Part shown: positions 27,281 to 37,043 of the stretch, in pieces | Position numbering within the stretch: position 1 is the first letter of the stretch | Layout: every line of letters starts with the position of its first letter | From: Polyangiaceae bacterium | GTDB taxonomy: Bacteria; Myxococcota_A; Polyangia; Polyangiales; Polyangiaceae | NCBI GenBank assembly: GCA_022842465.1 | Contig: JALHPN010000003.1 | Coordinates: 59,451-123,450 of the forward strand | Reading direction: 5' to 3' | Length of the DNA: 64,000 nucleotides | Made by a program: the position numbers and the translations under genes | Notes under the pieces: generated by a model | Seen by the model: only the letters and a program-made list of their open reading frames with translations | Databases searched by the model: none | What the model was told of the DNA's origin: nothing

Positions 27281-28804
27281 ATGCCCGCTCGAATCCATCC
27301 TCCGCCGCCTCCAGCGCCCTTCTCGACGCCGGGGTTCGCGGCGCATCACCCCCGCTCCGTCCCGACGAGCGGCCCGACGCCGGATGTCGCCGAGTATCGC
27401 GCCCTCGTTGCCTCCTTCCATCGCCTTCTCGCCGCGATGCACGCAGCGCTCGGGGCCGTCGGCCTCGGGCTCGCCGTCACGGTGAGCACGGTGCGCGTTC
27501 CCCTCGCGCTCGTGGGCTTGGTGTCGTTCACCCCGGCGGTCGCGTTCCTTGCGACCTCGCGCGCACTCGAGCGCTGGAGGGTCGCGCCCGGGTGGCTCGC
27601 CGTGCTCGACGGCGCACCGGTGGTCGTTCTCGCGACCATCTACGGCGTCGCCCTCCGCGGCGGGAGCGACGATGGCGCGCGCTGGGCCGAAGCGCTCCTG
27701 ATGGCCGTCATCATGCTGCGCGCCGGCGTGGTGCCGAGCCGCGCGTGGCAGACGGCGCTGGTCGGGGTCCTAGGCTTCGCGGCGCTCTACGCGGGCCTCC
27801 GCGCGGTGCCCGCCTTCGTCGTCCTCCCCCTCCCCGAGCCCGCGTGGGTCTCGCCGCTCGCCATCGCGCTCGTGACCGTAGCGGTCGCGGCCAGGACGTC
27901 TCGCACTCTCCACGGCCTCGAGGAGCGCGTTCGCGATGCCGAGCAGATGGGAAGCTACCGCCTCATCGAGAAGATCGGCGAAGGGGGCATGGGCACGGTG
28001 TGGCGTGCCGAGCACGCCCACTTGCGACGACCGACCGCCGTGAAGCTGATGGCCATCGACCACCTAGACGAGGCTTCGGCGCGCCGCTTCGACCGGGAGG
28101 CGCAGCTCACCGCATCGCTGACGCACCCGAACACCGTCGCCGTCTTCGACTACGGACGCTCCGAAGATGGCCGCCTCTACTATGCGATGGAGCTCGTCGA
28201 TGGGCCGTCCCTCGAGGCGCTCGTCGAGGAGGAGGGGGCCCTGCCGGCGGCGCGCGCGATGCCCATTCTCCGCCAGATCGCCGACGCCCTCTCCGAGGCG
28301 CACGGGGCAGGGCTCGTCCACGGAGACGTCAAGCCTGCGAACGTGCTCCTCACGCGTCGGCCCGACGCCTTCGACTTCGTGAAGGTGGTCGACTTCGGCC
28401 TCGCGCGACCCATTCACGACGGAACGACCTCCGCGTTCAAAGAGAGCAGCGCGACCGTGATCCGGGGCACACCCACGTATCTGGCTCCCGAGATGATCAC
28501 GGGGGCGAGCCGTCCGGGCGCTCGCGCCGACATCTACTCGTTCGGCGCGCTCGCCTTCTTCCTGCTGACCGGCGAGCTGGTGTTTCCTGGGTCGAACCTC
28601 GTCGAGATCTGCAGCCACCACTTGCATACGAAGCCACGCGCGCCTTCGACGATGCCTGGCAGCGAAGCGATTCCGGAGGAGCTCGAGTCGCTGATCTTGA
28701 GGTGCCTCGCGAAGCGCCCGGAGGAGCGCCCGACGTCGATGCGCGAGATCGTCGACGAGCTCGCCCAGATCGAGAACGCAGTCGCGATCGAGCGAGAGGC
28801 GTGA
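27281..28804 (+). CDS. Membrane-anchored Ser/Thr protein kinase, non-RD type
   Basis: This 507-residue protein starts with a Pro-rich segment, then about 160 residues with five or six membrane helices (LGAVGLGLAVTVSTVRVPLA and later VSPLAIALVTVAVAA). The kinase domain begins near residue 223: YRLIEKIGEGGMGTVW, catalytic Lys in AVKLM, catalytic loop HGDVKPANVLL and metal site VVDFGLA. The usual HRD Arg is Gly, so activation-loop phosphorylation may not control it. Most myxobacterial kinases of this type have the kinase first and the membrane part after; here the order is reversed. ATG 27281 is preferred over GTG 27263. The stop overlaps a downstream ATG. Confidence 0.9.
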   Translation: MPARIHPPPPPAPFSTPGFAAHHPRSVPTSGPTPDVAEYRALVASFHRLLAAMHAALGAVGLGLAVTVSTVRVPLALVGLVSFTPAVAFLATSRALERWRVAPGWLAVLDGAPVVVLATIYGVALRGGSDDGARWAEALLMAVIMLRAGVVPSRAWQTALVGVLGFAALYAGLRAVPAFVVLPLPEPAWVSPLAIALVTVAVAARTSRTLHGLEERVRDAEQMGSYRLIEKIGEGGMGTVWRAEHAHLRRPTAVKLMAIDHLDEASARRFDREAQLTASLTHPNTVAVFDYGRSEDGRLYYAMELVDGPSLEALVEEEGALPAARAMPILRQIADALSEAHGAGLVHGDVKPANVLLTRRPDAFDFVKVVDFGLARPIHDGTTSAFKESSATVIRGTPTYLAPEMITGASRPGARADIYSFGALAFFLLTGELVFPGSNLVEICSHHLHTKPRAPSTMPGSEAIPEELESLILRCLAKRPEERPTSMREIVDELAQIENAVAIEREA

Positions 28805-28875
28805 TGCTCCCTTCGGCGACGCTCACCCCTCGCACGTGTCCTCTCGAACCCATTCCCACGGAAGGCGAGACAGCC

Positions 28876-29472
28876 ATGTTCCAAGCCGAGACGTTTCATG
28901 ACTCCCCCCCGCGACGGCGTACGCGAGGCGCGACGAGGCGCCTAGCGCTCGTCGGCGTGATCGCCCTCGCGGCGTGCAGCCCGAAGAGGCCGTTCACCGA
29001 CGCCGAGGCGGCGGCACGCGCGCAGAGCACCCTCGCGCCGTTCAAGACGGAGCTCGCTCGCACGCTCGCCAGCGCCCTCGCCCGAGGCCCGGACGACGCG
29101 ATCGACGCCTGCGCGACGCGAGCCCCAGAGCTCGCCCGAGAGGCGTCGAAGGACGGTGTCCGCGTCGGCCGCGCGTCGGACCGACGGCGCAATCCCGACA
29201 ACGCCGTTCCCTCGTGGGCTGGCGCCGCCGTCGCGGACCTCGCGCGCGCGCCGCGGGACGGTGAGCACCGAGTCGTCGGGCTGCCCGGCGGGCGAGCAGG
29301 ATACGTAGAGACGATCACCGTGAAGGCGATGTGTCTCACGTGCCACGGCGAGGCGGTCGCGCCACCGATCGCGGCTCGAATCGCCGCGCGATACCCGAAC
29401 GACGCCGCAACGGGGTTCCGCGAAGGCGACATGCGCGGCGTGTTCTGGGTCGAGCTTCCGGCCAAGCCCTAA
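28876..29472 (+). CDS. Tll0287-like (DUF3365) c-type haem lipoprotein, copy 1
   Basis: This 198-residue protein has a signal with lipobox LAAC (LALVGVIALAACSPKR). A helical N-half (TLAPFKTELARTLASAL) is followed by a haem-binding motif CLTCHG and a conserved end (ARYPNDAATGFREGDMRGVF WVELP). This is the Tll0287-like/DUF3365 layout, known from cyanobacterial c-type haem sensors. It would sit in the envelope and sense or carry electrons. ATG 28876 has a GGAAGG site just upstream; ATG 28804, which overlaps the kinase stop, would give a long, unlikely leader. A near-identical gene lies at 49742-50308 on the other strand. Confidence 0.8.
   Translation: MFQAETFHDSPPRRRTRGATRRLALVGVIALAACSPKRPFTDAEAAARAQSTLAPFKTELARTLASALARGPDDAIDACATRAPELAREASKDGVRVGRASDRRRNPDNAVPSWAGAAVADLARAPRDGEHRVVGLPGGRAGYVETITVKAMCLTCHGEAVAPPIAARIAARYPNDAATGFREGDMRGVFWVELPAKP
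29072..29126 (+). repeat. Copy 1 of an inverted duplication (exact 55-bp core)
   Basis: This segment of the haem lipoprotein gene is identical base for base to 50088-50142 on the opposite strand. Similarity continues over most of both genes. The two copies are about 21 kb apart and inverted, so recombination between them would flip the region in between. Confidence 0.8.
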
Positions 29473-29474
29473 TC

Positions 29475-29493
29475 CGCACGCGCGAGACGTGCG
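29475..29493. terminator. Hairpin between convergent genes
   Basis: CGCACG-CGCGAGA-CGTGCG forms a 6-bp stem with a 7-base loop, in the 47-bp space between the stops of the haem lipoprotein and the convergent Cys-rich lipoprotein. It lacks a T-run, so its terminator role is tentative. Confidence 0.35.
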
Positions 29494-29519
29494 AGGAACA
29501 CGCGACCACGACCGCGCGC

Positions 29520-30890
29520 TCAGCGGCAGGCTTGCGTCGTGAGCACGTCGCTCCCCTTGCCCGGCGCGCCCCCCGCGAACGTGCACGCGCCGCAGGTCAC
29601 GTACGACGCCGACGCGCCGCATTCGACCTTCGTGACGAAGCCGTCGCGGTAGTCGTCGCGCGAGGGCCCGCCGCAGGTGATGGCCCCGTTCTTCGCCGGC
29701 GCGCAGCTGAGGTACGACCGCTGCCCGGCGGTGGAGCACCCGCCCTTCAGCGGCTCGCAGTCCTTCGGCGGCCCGCAGAACTTGCAGGTGGCGCCCGGGA
29801 ACTCGTCGAGTTGCTTCGTCAGGACGCCGTCACAGTTCCAGTCGTACGACGTCGTCCCGGGGATCGGCGTCGTGAAGTACGTGGTCTGCCCGGGCCGCGC
29901 ATCGGCGTTGTTGTCGGCGCAGTCCAGCTTGTTCGCGGAGTAGCCCGTCGGCGGCGTCAGGTTCGAGCAACCGATGATCGCGCCTTGCCCGGCCGGCCCC
30001 GTGTACGTGGCGTTCCGGTCGCCGAATCCGTCGCCGTCCGCGTCGACGTACCACAGGACGCAGCTCCCCGTGCCGCAGTCGCGCGAGCACTTGCACTGCC
30101 CGAGCGCGCCCGGGTTCGCGCACGTACCCCCGAACTCGCTGCAGGAGCTGTTGCAGCAGACGCCGTCGACGCAGAAGCCGTTCGCGCACTGTCCGGCGTT
30201 CACGCACTGCACGCCGTTGCCGAGCTTCTGCTGGCATTGCCCCTGCGGGCTGCAGAAGTGGGTGGACTGGCAGTCGTCGACGGCGGCGCACGACGCTCGG
30301 CACGCGTCGCCCTCGCAGGAGTACGCCTGGCAAGCGCGCACGCCGAGGTCGCATGCCCCGCGGCCGTTGCACGCGTAGCCGACGGACGTGGCCGTGTCGT
30401 TGCAGAACCGGGTGCCGCAGGCGGTCTCCTCACCCGGGAACTTGCACGCGCGACGCCCGTTGCACGACCCCTTGCAGGCGACGTCGTTCGACACGAGACC
30501 GCCGTCGGGCACGTTCAACGCCACGCCGCCGTCCGGATCGCCGCCGTCCGCGGCCCCCGCGTCGCCGGGCGCGCACTCGCTCGCCGGGTCGACGCCGTCG
30601 GGAACGGGCGCGCACGTGCCGGGCGCTTCGAGGTTGCACGCCTCGCAGGTGCCCGAGCACGCGGTGTCGCAACAGACGCCGTCCGCGCAGAAGCCGGACG
30701 CGCACTCGCCAGCCGCGCCGCACGCCGCGCCGTTCGGGCCCCCGAGGGCGCCGTCCGCGTTCCCGCCGTCTCCCGTGGCCTCGGCCGACACCTCGAAGTC
30801 GCCGAGCAAGGCCGTGCACCCTCCGAGCTCGAGGGCGAGCATCCCAGAGGCCACGAACCCCATTGCCACGAACAACGCACGTCGCCCCAT
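29520..30890 (-). CDS. Large Cys-rich lipoprotein with repeated small disulphide modules
   Basis: This 456-residue protein begins with a lipoprotein signal (MLALELGGCTALLGDFEVSA). It contains more than 40 cysteines in repeated short modules, such as ASGFCADGVCCDTACSGTCE and ANGFCVDGVCCNSSCSEFGG, with Gly/Asp/Ala linkers (GDAGAADGGDPDGG). Near the C-terminus, DADGDGFGDRN is a calcium-binding-like Asp repeat. These resemble the Cys-rich surface lipoproteins common in large myxobacterial genomes, whose role is unknown (adhesion or cell contact are possible). It is divergent from a second Cys-rich lipoprotein. Confidence 0.75.
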   Translation of the reverse strand: MGRRALFVAMGFVASGMLALELGGCTALLGDFEVSAEATGDGGNADGALGGPNGAACGAAGECASGFCADGVCCDTACSGTCEACNLEAPGTCAPVPDGVDPASECAPGDAGAADGGDPDGGVALNVPDGGLVSNDVACKGSCNGRRACKFPGEETACGTRFCNDTATSVGYACNGRGACDLGVRACQAYSCEGDACRASCAAVDDCQSTHFCSPQGQCQQKLGNGVQCVNAGQCANGFCVDGVCCNSSCSEFGGTCANPGALGQCKCSRDCGTGSCVLWYVDADGDGFGDRNATYTGPAGQGAIIGCSNLTPPTGYSANKLDCADNNADARPGQTTYFTTPIPGTTSYDWNCDGVLTKQLDEFPGATCKFCGPPKDCEPLKGGCSTAGQRSYLSCAPAKNGAITCGGPSRDDYRDGFVTKVECGASASYVTCGACTFAGGAPGKGSDVLTTQACR

Positions 30891-31046
30891 GCCGTCGACC
30901 TCCGGAGTCCAGTCTACGCGCTCATGCCTCCGCCTCCACGCCGATCCCGCAGCACGTCGACGCTCGACCGGGCACGGTACGGCCTCGGACGTGCCCGAAT
31001 GTCACCCGAGCGGGTGACGAGACCGCCCGCCGCTCCCTGCTACGCC

Positions 31047-31634
31047 ATGCGGATGCGTCGCTTCCCCGCGGGTGGACCTCTCTTCGGTGCTCTGCTTCTG
31101 GTCGCCTGTGGATCGGGCGGCGCCTCGTCCAACGAAGAGGCGACGCCCCGCGGAGCGACTCGTTCGCAGGAGAGCAACGGCGACGCACCTTCACCGACGG
31201 GCGGCTCGTGCAGCGGCTACGCGATCGAGTGCTACAAGATCGACACGATCTCATCGTGCTTTCGACAGCGCGGATGCTATCGCGTCACCGACGACTGCTC
31301 CGGCAAGCAGGTGTTCTGCAACTTGCTCTCCGAGCAGCAGCGCTGCGTCGAGCAGCTCGGCTGCTTCTGGCAGACCCCGAGCGGGGAGAAGATCGCCGCA
31401 CCGACGGGCTCCTGTACGGGAAGCGCCGTCCCCTGCGACACGTTCGCGGACGAGGCCACGTGCGACGAGCAGCCCGGGCCATGCAACTGGAACACGTCGA
31501 AGAGTCGGTGCGAGCGCGACTACGCCGTCTACGGCGAGTGCGCCGCGTGGAATCAGGACGTCATGTTCCCGGACGAGGCGAAGGCCGGCTGCGAGCGGCG
31601 GAAGGGCTGCTCCTGGGTCACGGCGACGCCTTGA
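31047..31634 (+). CDS. Cys-rich lipoprotein
   Basis: This 195-residue protein has a signal ending LLLVACGSGG (lipobox VAC). It has a Ser/Gly-rich linker, then about 14 cysteines in spaced pairs (SSCFRQRGCYRV, QRCVEQLGCFWQ, ATCDEQPGPCNW, AGCERRKGCSWV). The repeated C-x6-7-C-x-W/Y pattern indicates three or four small disulphide repeats of about 40 residues. ATG 31053 is an equally possible start. The function is unknown. It converges with the rhomboid gene. Confidence 0.7.
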   Translation: MRMRRFPAGGPLFGALLLVACGSGGASSNEEATPRGATRSQESNGDAPSPTGGSCSGYAIECYKIDTISSCFRQRGCYRVTDDCSGKQVFCNLLSEQQRCVEQLGCFWQTPSGEKIAAPTGSCTGSAVPCDTFADEATCDEQPGPCNWNTSKSRCERDYAVYGECAAWNQDVMFPDEAKAGCERRKGCSWVTATP

Positions 31635-31661
31635 CGACGTGACGACGCGCCTGCGTCTCGG

Positions 31662-32741
31662 TCACGATGGCGTTGGCGCGGCCGCCAAGGCGGAGCGCTC
31701 TCGCGCGAACCAAGCCGCGAGGAGCGCGCCCGCGGCGAAGCCTCCGAGGTGCGCGAGCCAGGCGACGCGACCGTCGGGCGCGCGCGCGACGAGGAGCTGG
31801 AGCACGAGCCAGAAGATGACGTACGCGTACGCGCGGACCTTGAAGCGGAAGAAGGCCACCACGAACCAGAGCTTCACCCGCGGGGACAGGACGACGTACG
31901 CCCCCATCAGGCCCGCGATCGCCCCCGACGCGCCGATCATCGGCCGCGTGCTCCCGGCGTCGCCGACCGCGTGCGCGAGGCCTCCCGCGATCGCCGCCGC
32001 GAGATAGAGGACGACGAAGCGCTTCCGTCCGAGCCGGTCCTCGACGTGACCGCCGAACAGCCAGAGGACGTAGGCGTTGCCGAGGAGGTGACGGACCCCT
32101 GCGTGGAAGAACGCGTGCGTCACGAGCGTCTGGAGGTGTCCGCGCCAGACGAGGGAGGGCACGAGCGCCAGCGCGTGGATCGCCCGGTCGCCGAAGAGAC
32201 CGAGCAGGAAGATCTCGGCGACGAAGAGGTGGAGGAGGAGACCGAGGAGGCCGTAGACCAGCACGGGCCGACGACGAACCGGGTTGTAGACCTCGACCGG
32301 GACGAGCGTGAAGAGCTGCAAGAGGTACGTGAGCGCCGCGCCCGTCGCGCCGAAGCGCCACCCGGGGTCGGCGTTCTCGGCGTGGACACGACGCGAGAGG
32401 TCGAGGAGAGACTCCGACTCCCCCGGATCGAGCCAGAGCCCCCGGCACTCGGAGCAGCTGTCGATCTCCAGCGCGTGCCCGTCATGACGGAGCGAAAGCC
32501 TCCATAGGTTGCCGTGCCCCGAGGGGCAGAGGAGCGGCGCCTGCGCCGGCGGATGTGCGAAGAGCTCGAGCGGCCACGTCGCGGGGTCCGATGCGATGCA
32601 CGTCCCGATGCCGCGCGTCGCGTGGAGGAACGTGCCTCGGCATCGCAGACAGCGATCACCGCGCGTCGCTCGCGAGGGGACCATCGGCAGACGACAGCGA
32701 GGACAGAGGCGCACGAACGGGAGGCGGAGGGTTCCGGGCAT
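31662..32741 (-). CDS. Rhomboid-family intramembrane serine protease with N-terminal zinc ribbons
   Basis: This 359-residue membrane protein has two Cys-rich segments at the N-terminus (RLCPRCRLPMVPSRATRGDR with CLRC, and SCSECRGLWLDPGESESLLD), like TFIIB-type zinc ribbons. A rhomboid domain of six or more helices follows. The catalytic Ser lies in MIGASGAIAGLMGAY (GxSG), the catalytic His in AHLGGFAAGALLA, and the HAFFHAGVRHLLGNAYVLW segment contains the oxyanion His/Asn region. It would cut within or near the membrane; the target is unknown. ATG 32741 was chosen over ATG 32816, which adds a basic extension without recognisable features. Confidence 0.85.
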   Translation of the reverse strand: MPGTLRLPFVRLCPRCRLPMVPSRATRGDRCLRCRGTFLHATRGIGTCIASDPATWPLELFAHPPAQAPLLCPSGHGNLWRLSLRHDGHALEIDSCSECRGLWLDPGESESLLDLSRRVHAENADPGWRFGATGAALTYLLQLFTLVPVEVYNPVRRRPVLVYGLLGLLLHLFVAEIFLLGLFGDRAIHALALVPSLVWRGHLQTLVTHAFFHAGVRHLLGNAYVLWLFGGHVEDRLGRKRFVVLYLAAAIAGGLAHAVGDAGSTRPMIGASGAIAGLMGAYVVLSPRVKLWFVVAFFRFKVRAYAYVIFWLVLQLLVARAPDGRVAWLAHLGGFAAGALLAAWFARERSALAAAPTPS

Positions 32742-32851
32742 GGGGAGGCGTCGCGGGAGGCGTCGCGACGTCTCCGTTCGACGGAGATCGGGGACGATCG
32801 TGGCAGCGACGTTCACGATGCGCCGCGCGCTCGAAGCGCTCCTCGCGAGCT

Positions 32852-32867
32852 GTCACGGATCCGTGAC
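32852..32867. promoter_or_regulatory. Perfect 16-bp palindrome in a divergent promoter region
   Basis: GTCACGGATCCGTGAC is fully symmetrical. It lies 110 bp from the rhomboid start and 145 bp from the FIST gene start. The half-site GTCACG recurs twice more between here and 32985 (CGTCACGCACC, CGTCACGGACC). That pattern suits a dimeric regulator with additional half-sites. The binding protein is unknown. Confidence 0.5.
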
Positions 32868-32996
32868 GGCTGTCTCGCCCGTCACGCACCGCGGACCCCC
32901 GCAACCTCAAGACCCCATGACGTGCTGCACACGCGGTGCACGGCACTCCGCTTGCCGCGTCACGGACCCCAGCCGCGCTCAAGCTTCCGGACCAAC

Positions 32997-33010
32997 ACCC
33001 GTTGTCGGGT
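32997..33010 (+). promoter_or_regulatory. Small hairpin touching the FIST gene start
   Basis: ACCCG-TTGT-CGGGT is a 5-bp stem with a 4-base loop that ends 2 bases before ATG 33013, where a ribosome site would be. No AGGAGG-like site is present. It may lower translation, or simply be chance in GC-rich DNA. Confidence 0.3.
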
Positions 33011-33012
33011 CC

Positions 33013-34177
33013 ATGATCTCTGCGAGCGCGTCCGACCTTCGCATCCGACGCGGCGCGTCGCAGGAACGAGACCCCTGGGCTGCGGCTCGCGAGCTCCACG
33101 CGGCGATCGGCGCTCCCGACGCCGTGCTCACGATCGTCTTCTGCTCTCCCGACTACGACAGAGGCGGGCTCGCGGCCGCGCTCCGCGCGACCTTCGGGGA
33201 CGCGGCCGTCGTCGGCTGCACGACCGCCGGCGAGATCACACCCGAGGGCTATGTCGAGGGCGCGCTCACCGGCGTGAGCTTTGCGGGCGCCGGGTTCCAC
33301 GCCGCCACGGTGCGCATCGACCGCCTCGCCGCTCTCGAGCTCGCGACCTGCGAGACGGCCACGGCGCGCGCACTCGAGGAGCTGACGTCGTCGTGCGGCG
33401 CGATCCCGTCGGCCGGCGACGCGTTCGGCTTCTTGCTCGTCGACGGCCTCGCTGCGAAGGAGGAGGCCCTCGTCGCCGGTCTCTACGGGAGCCTCGGCGC
33501 CATCCCTCTCTTCGGAGGCTCGGCGGCCGACGGCAGGCGGTTCGAGAAGACCTGGCTCTACCACGATGGCGCGTTCCGGAGCGACTGCGCGCTGCTCACC
33601 TTGATCTCGCCCGGCGTCCCGTTCATGGTCTTCAAGACGGAGGGCTTCGTCCCCTCGACGACGAAGATGGTCGTGACGGCGGCGGACCTCTCCCGACGCG
33701 TGGTCACGGAGCTCGACGGCGAGCCTGCTGCGGCCGAGTACGCACGACGCGTGGGCGTTCCCGTCCTCGAGCTCGCGCCCGAGGTCTTCGCGAGCCATCC
33801 AGTCGTCGTCACGATCGGCGGCCAGACGTTCGTGCGGTCGATTCAGAAGGTGAACGACGACGGCAGCCTCACGTTCCTCTGCGCGATCGACGAGGGGATC
33901 GTCCTCACGCTCGCCCGCGGCATCGACATGCTCGAGAACCTCGAAGCCGCGTTCGCCAGGCTCGAAGCGGACCTCGGGGGCAAGCCGAGCGTCGTCCTCG
34001 GCTGCGACTGCATCCTGCGCTTCCTCGAAGCGGGGCGCGTCGGCGTCCGGGCCCGCATCGGGGCCGTGCTCCAGGCGAACAACGTGGTCGGCTTCGCGAC
34101 GTACGGCGAGCAGTGGAATGCGATGCACGTGAACCAGACCTTCACGGGCGTCGCGCTCGGCGCCGCGGGGACGCGGA

Positions 34178-34185
<8 letters not shown>
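33013..34185 (+). CDS. FIST-domain sensory protein
   Basis: This 390-residue cytoplasmic protein has a FIST N domain ([20 protein letters not shown], then [15 protein letters not shown], the family's most conserved segment) and a FIST C domain ([20 protein letters not shown], and near the end [19 protein letters not shown]). FIST domains bind small ligands, thought to include amino-acid-like molecules, and are usually linked to signal transduction. The stop overlaps the start of a hybrid histidine kinase by 8 bases, so this is probably the sensor for that kinase. Confidence 0.88.
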
Positions 34186-35620
<1,435 letters not shown>

Positions 35621-35641
35621 CGCGAGCTCGCCTCCCCCGCG

Positions 35642-36004
35642 TCAGCGCGCCGCGAGCGACTTCGAGGAAACGGCGTAGCCGTGCACCTCGGTGCAGGCCT
35701 GGAGGTAGACGAGCATCATGACGAAGGACTGCCGCTCTTCGTAGCGGAGCAACACGTCCGTGCCGGGTGCCTGCGCCAGCGCGTCCTCGATCGCGCTCTC
35801 GACGGTCGCGATCCCGACCGGGATGATCCCGAGGACGACGCGCGAGCAGCTCGATCCGCGCACTTCCTTCGCGCCCGCGACGACGTCGGCGCGCGAGAGC
35901 TCCGGGAGCGGCTTCGTCGTCACCGTCACGGGCGCGTCGACGGTCTTCACGGTGCAGCCGGTCGCGAGGAGCGCCCCCACGAGCATCGCGATGCGAGCGT
36001 TCAT
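35642..36004 (-). CDS. Small TRL-like lipoprotein
   Basis: This 120-residue protein starts [20 protein letters not shown] with lipobox ATGC. The mature part contains [20 protein letters not shown] and ends with [11 protein letters not shown]. This order (small-residue Cys segment, hydrophobic turn, late C-x-V-x-G) resembles the TRL family of small lipoproteins, whose function is unknown. Its ATG overlaps the stop of the upstream lipoprotein gene (ATGA), and the two proteins share the same general layout, so they may act as a pair. Confidence 0.6.
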   Translation of the reverse strand: MNARIAMLVGALLATGCTVKTVDAPVTVTTKPLPELSRADVVAGAKEVRGSSCSRVVLGIIPVGIATVESAIEDALAQAPGTDVLLRYEERQSFVMMLVYLQACTEVHGYAVSSKSLAAR

Positions 36005-36432
36005 CGCGTCACCTCGGCGCCGAGCGAGGCGTGCGCCGCAGGCGCCGGCGGAGATGCGACCGGCGCCGCGCCTCCTCCTGCTCGGCGCACGACCGTGCCG
36101 CGAACGCGCGCGCAGCTCTGGTTGTAGACGAGCGCCGGGATCGAGAAGAACGTCAGCTCGGCGTTCTCGATCGCATCCCCCTTGTGTTGCTCGAGGAGGT
36201 CCGTCACGAGGGCCTCGTGGTTCGAATCGTCTCCCCAGCCGAAGAAGAAGAGGACGACGTGCGTGCATCGCTTCTCGTCCACCTCCGCCACCCTCTCGAA
36301 GCCGGAGAGCGAACCCTTCGCGAGGACGGGGAAGCTCGCGCGGCCTCCGATCTCCGGCGCGCAGCCGGCGAGGAACGGCGCCACGAGGCAGGCCACGAGG
36401 CCAGAGAGGAGGGCGGGCGGTCGTCGCGTCAT
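36001..36432 (-). CDS. TRL-like lipoprotein, partner of the preceding one
   Basis: This 143-residue protein has a signal MTRRPPALLSGLVACLVAPFLAGCAPE (lipobox LAGC), quoted here only as its landmark ending. The mature part has KRCTHVVLFFFGWGDDSNHE, a helix, then VYNQSCARVRGTVV, matching the TRL-like pattern seen in the downstream gene. A Pro/Ala-rich tail (GGGAAPVASPPAPAAHA) follows. It overlaps the next gene by four bases. It is divergent from the small protein at 36578. Confidence 0.55.
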   Translation of the reverse strand: MTRRPPALLSGLVACLVAPFLAGCAPEIGGRASFPVLAKGSLSGFERVAEVDEKRCTHVVLFFFGWGDDSNHEALVTDLLEQHKGDAIENAELTFFSIPALVYNQSCARVRGTVVRRAGGGAAPVASPPAPAAHASLGAEVTR

Positions 36433-36577
36433 GCAGCCTCGTACTCGGCCGTGCCTCGCGACGTCAAGTCGTCGACGGGGTGGCCGGTGCGCGTCGCCAT
36501 TTTTCCAGCATGTGGACTCGGAGCTGCACCGCGGGGGTGGGAACATGCGCCGAGGATCTCGCGTACGAGGATGCGCG

Positions 36578-37021
36578 ATGTCCGCGTTCTGGTCGATCCA
36601 TACCCCGCTGCCCGCGCGGGAGGCGCAAGGCGTCCTCGACGCCGTCGCCGACGCGTTCGACGACTTCGTCGAAGCGCGCGGGCTCGCGGACGTCTACGCA
36701 GAGTGCGGGCAGCTGTGTCCCTCACCCGTGCCGCCCCCGCCTCTCGACGAGCGGTGGGTGCGCTTCCGCCCCGCGCACGACGGCGGGGACGCGTCCGCAC
36801 GCATCGTCGCGCTCTACCGCGCGTGCCGGTCGACGATCCTCGTGGACCACATCAAGCGCCACCTCGACAGTCCGCTTCAGGTCACGCAGCTCCGCGCGCT
36901 GCTCGAGCGGGTCGGCCCCTGCGTGATCGACTGGTTCGACGGCGATCTCCAGCTCGGCGAAGACGCGCTCGCCGAGCTCGGTACGCGGGAGGACGCCGGC
37001 CCCCTCTCGGTGCGCCCGTGA
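36578..37021 (+). CDS. Unknown cytoplasmic protein, 147 residues
   Basis: This protein begins MSAFWSIHTPLPAREAQGVL and has no signal or membrane segment. It is acidic and mostly helical, with two Cys in LADVYAECGQLCPSP. The segment RVGPCVIDWFDGDLQLGEDA suggests a compact C-terminal fold. I do not recognise it. ATG 36545 is an in-frame alternative start that adds a basic stretch. The 145-bp region before it, shared with the divergent lipoprotein operon, has no site I can identify. Confidence 0.5.
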   Translation: MSAFWSIHTPLPAREAQGVLDAVADAFDDFVEARGLADVYAECGQLCPSPVPPPPLDERWVRFRPAHDGGDASARIVALYRACRSTILVDHIKRHLDSPLQVTQLRALLERVGPCVIDWFDGDLQLGEDALAELGTREDAGPLSVRP

Positions 37022-37043
37022 TGCGGGTGCTAAGCTCTGACGC

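Noticed and set aside
29331..31046. Plus-strand frame continuing upstream of the Cys-rich lipoprotein
   Set aside because: The part before 31047 is antisense to the large Cys-rich lipoprotein and has no protein-like features; the signal peptide starts at 31047.
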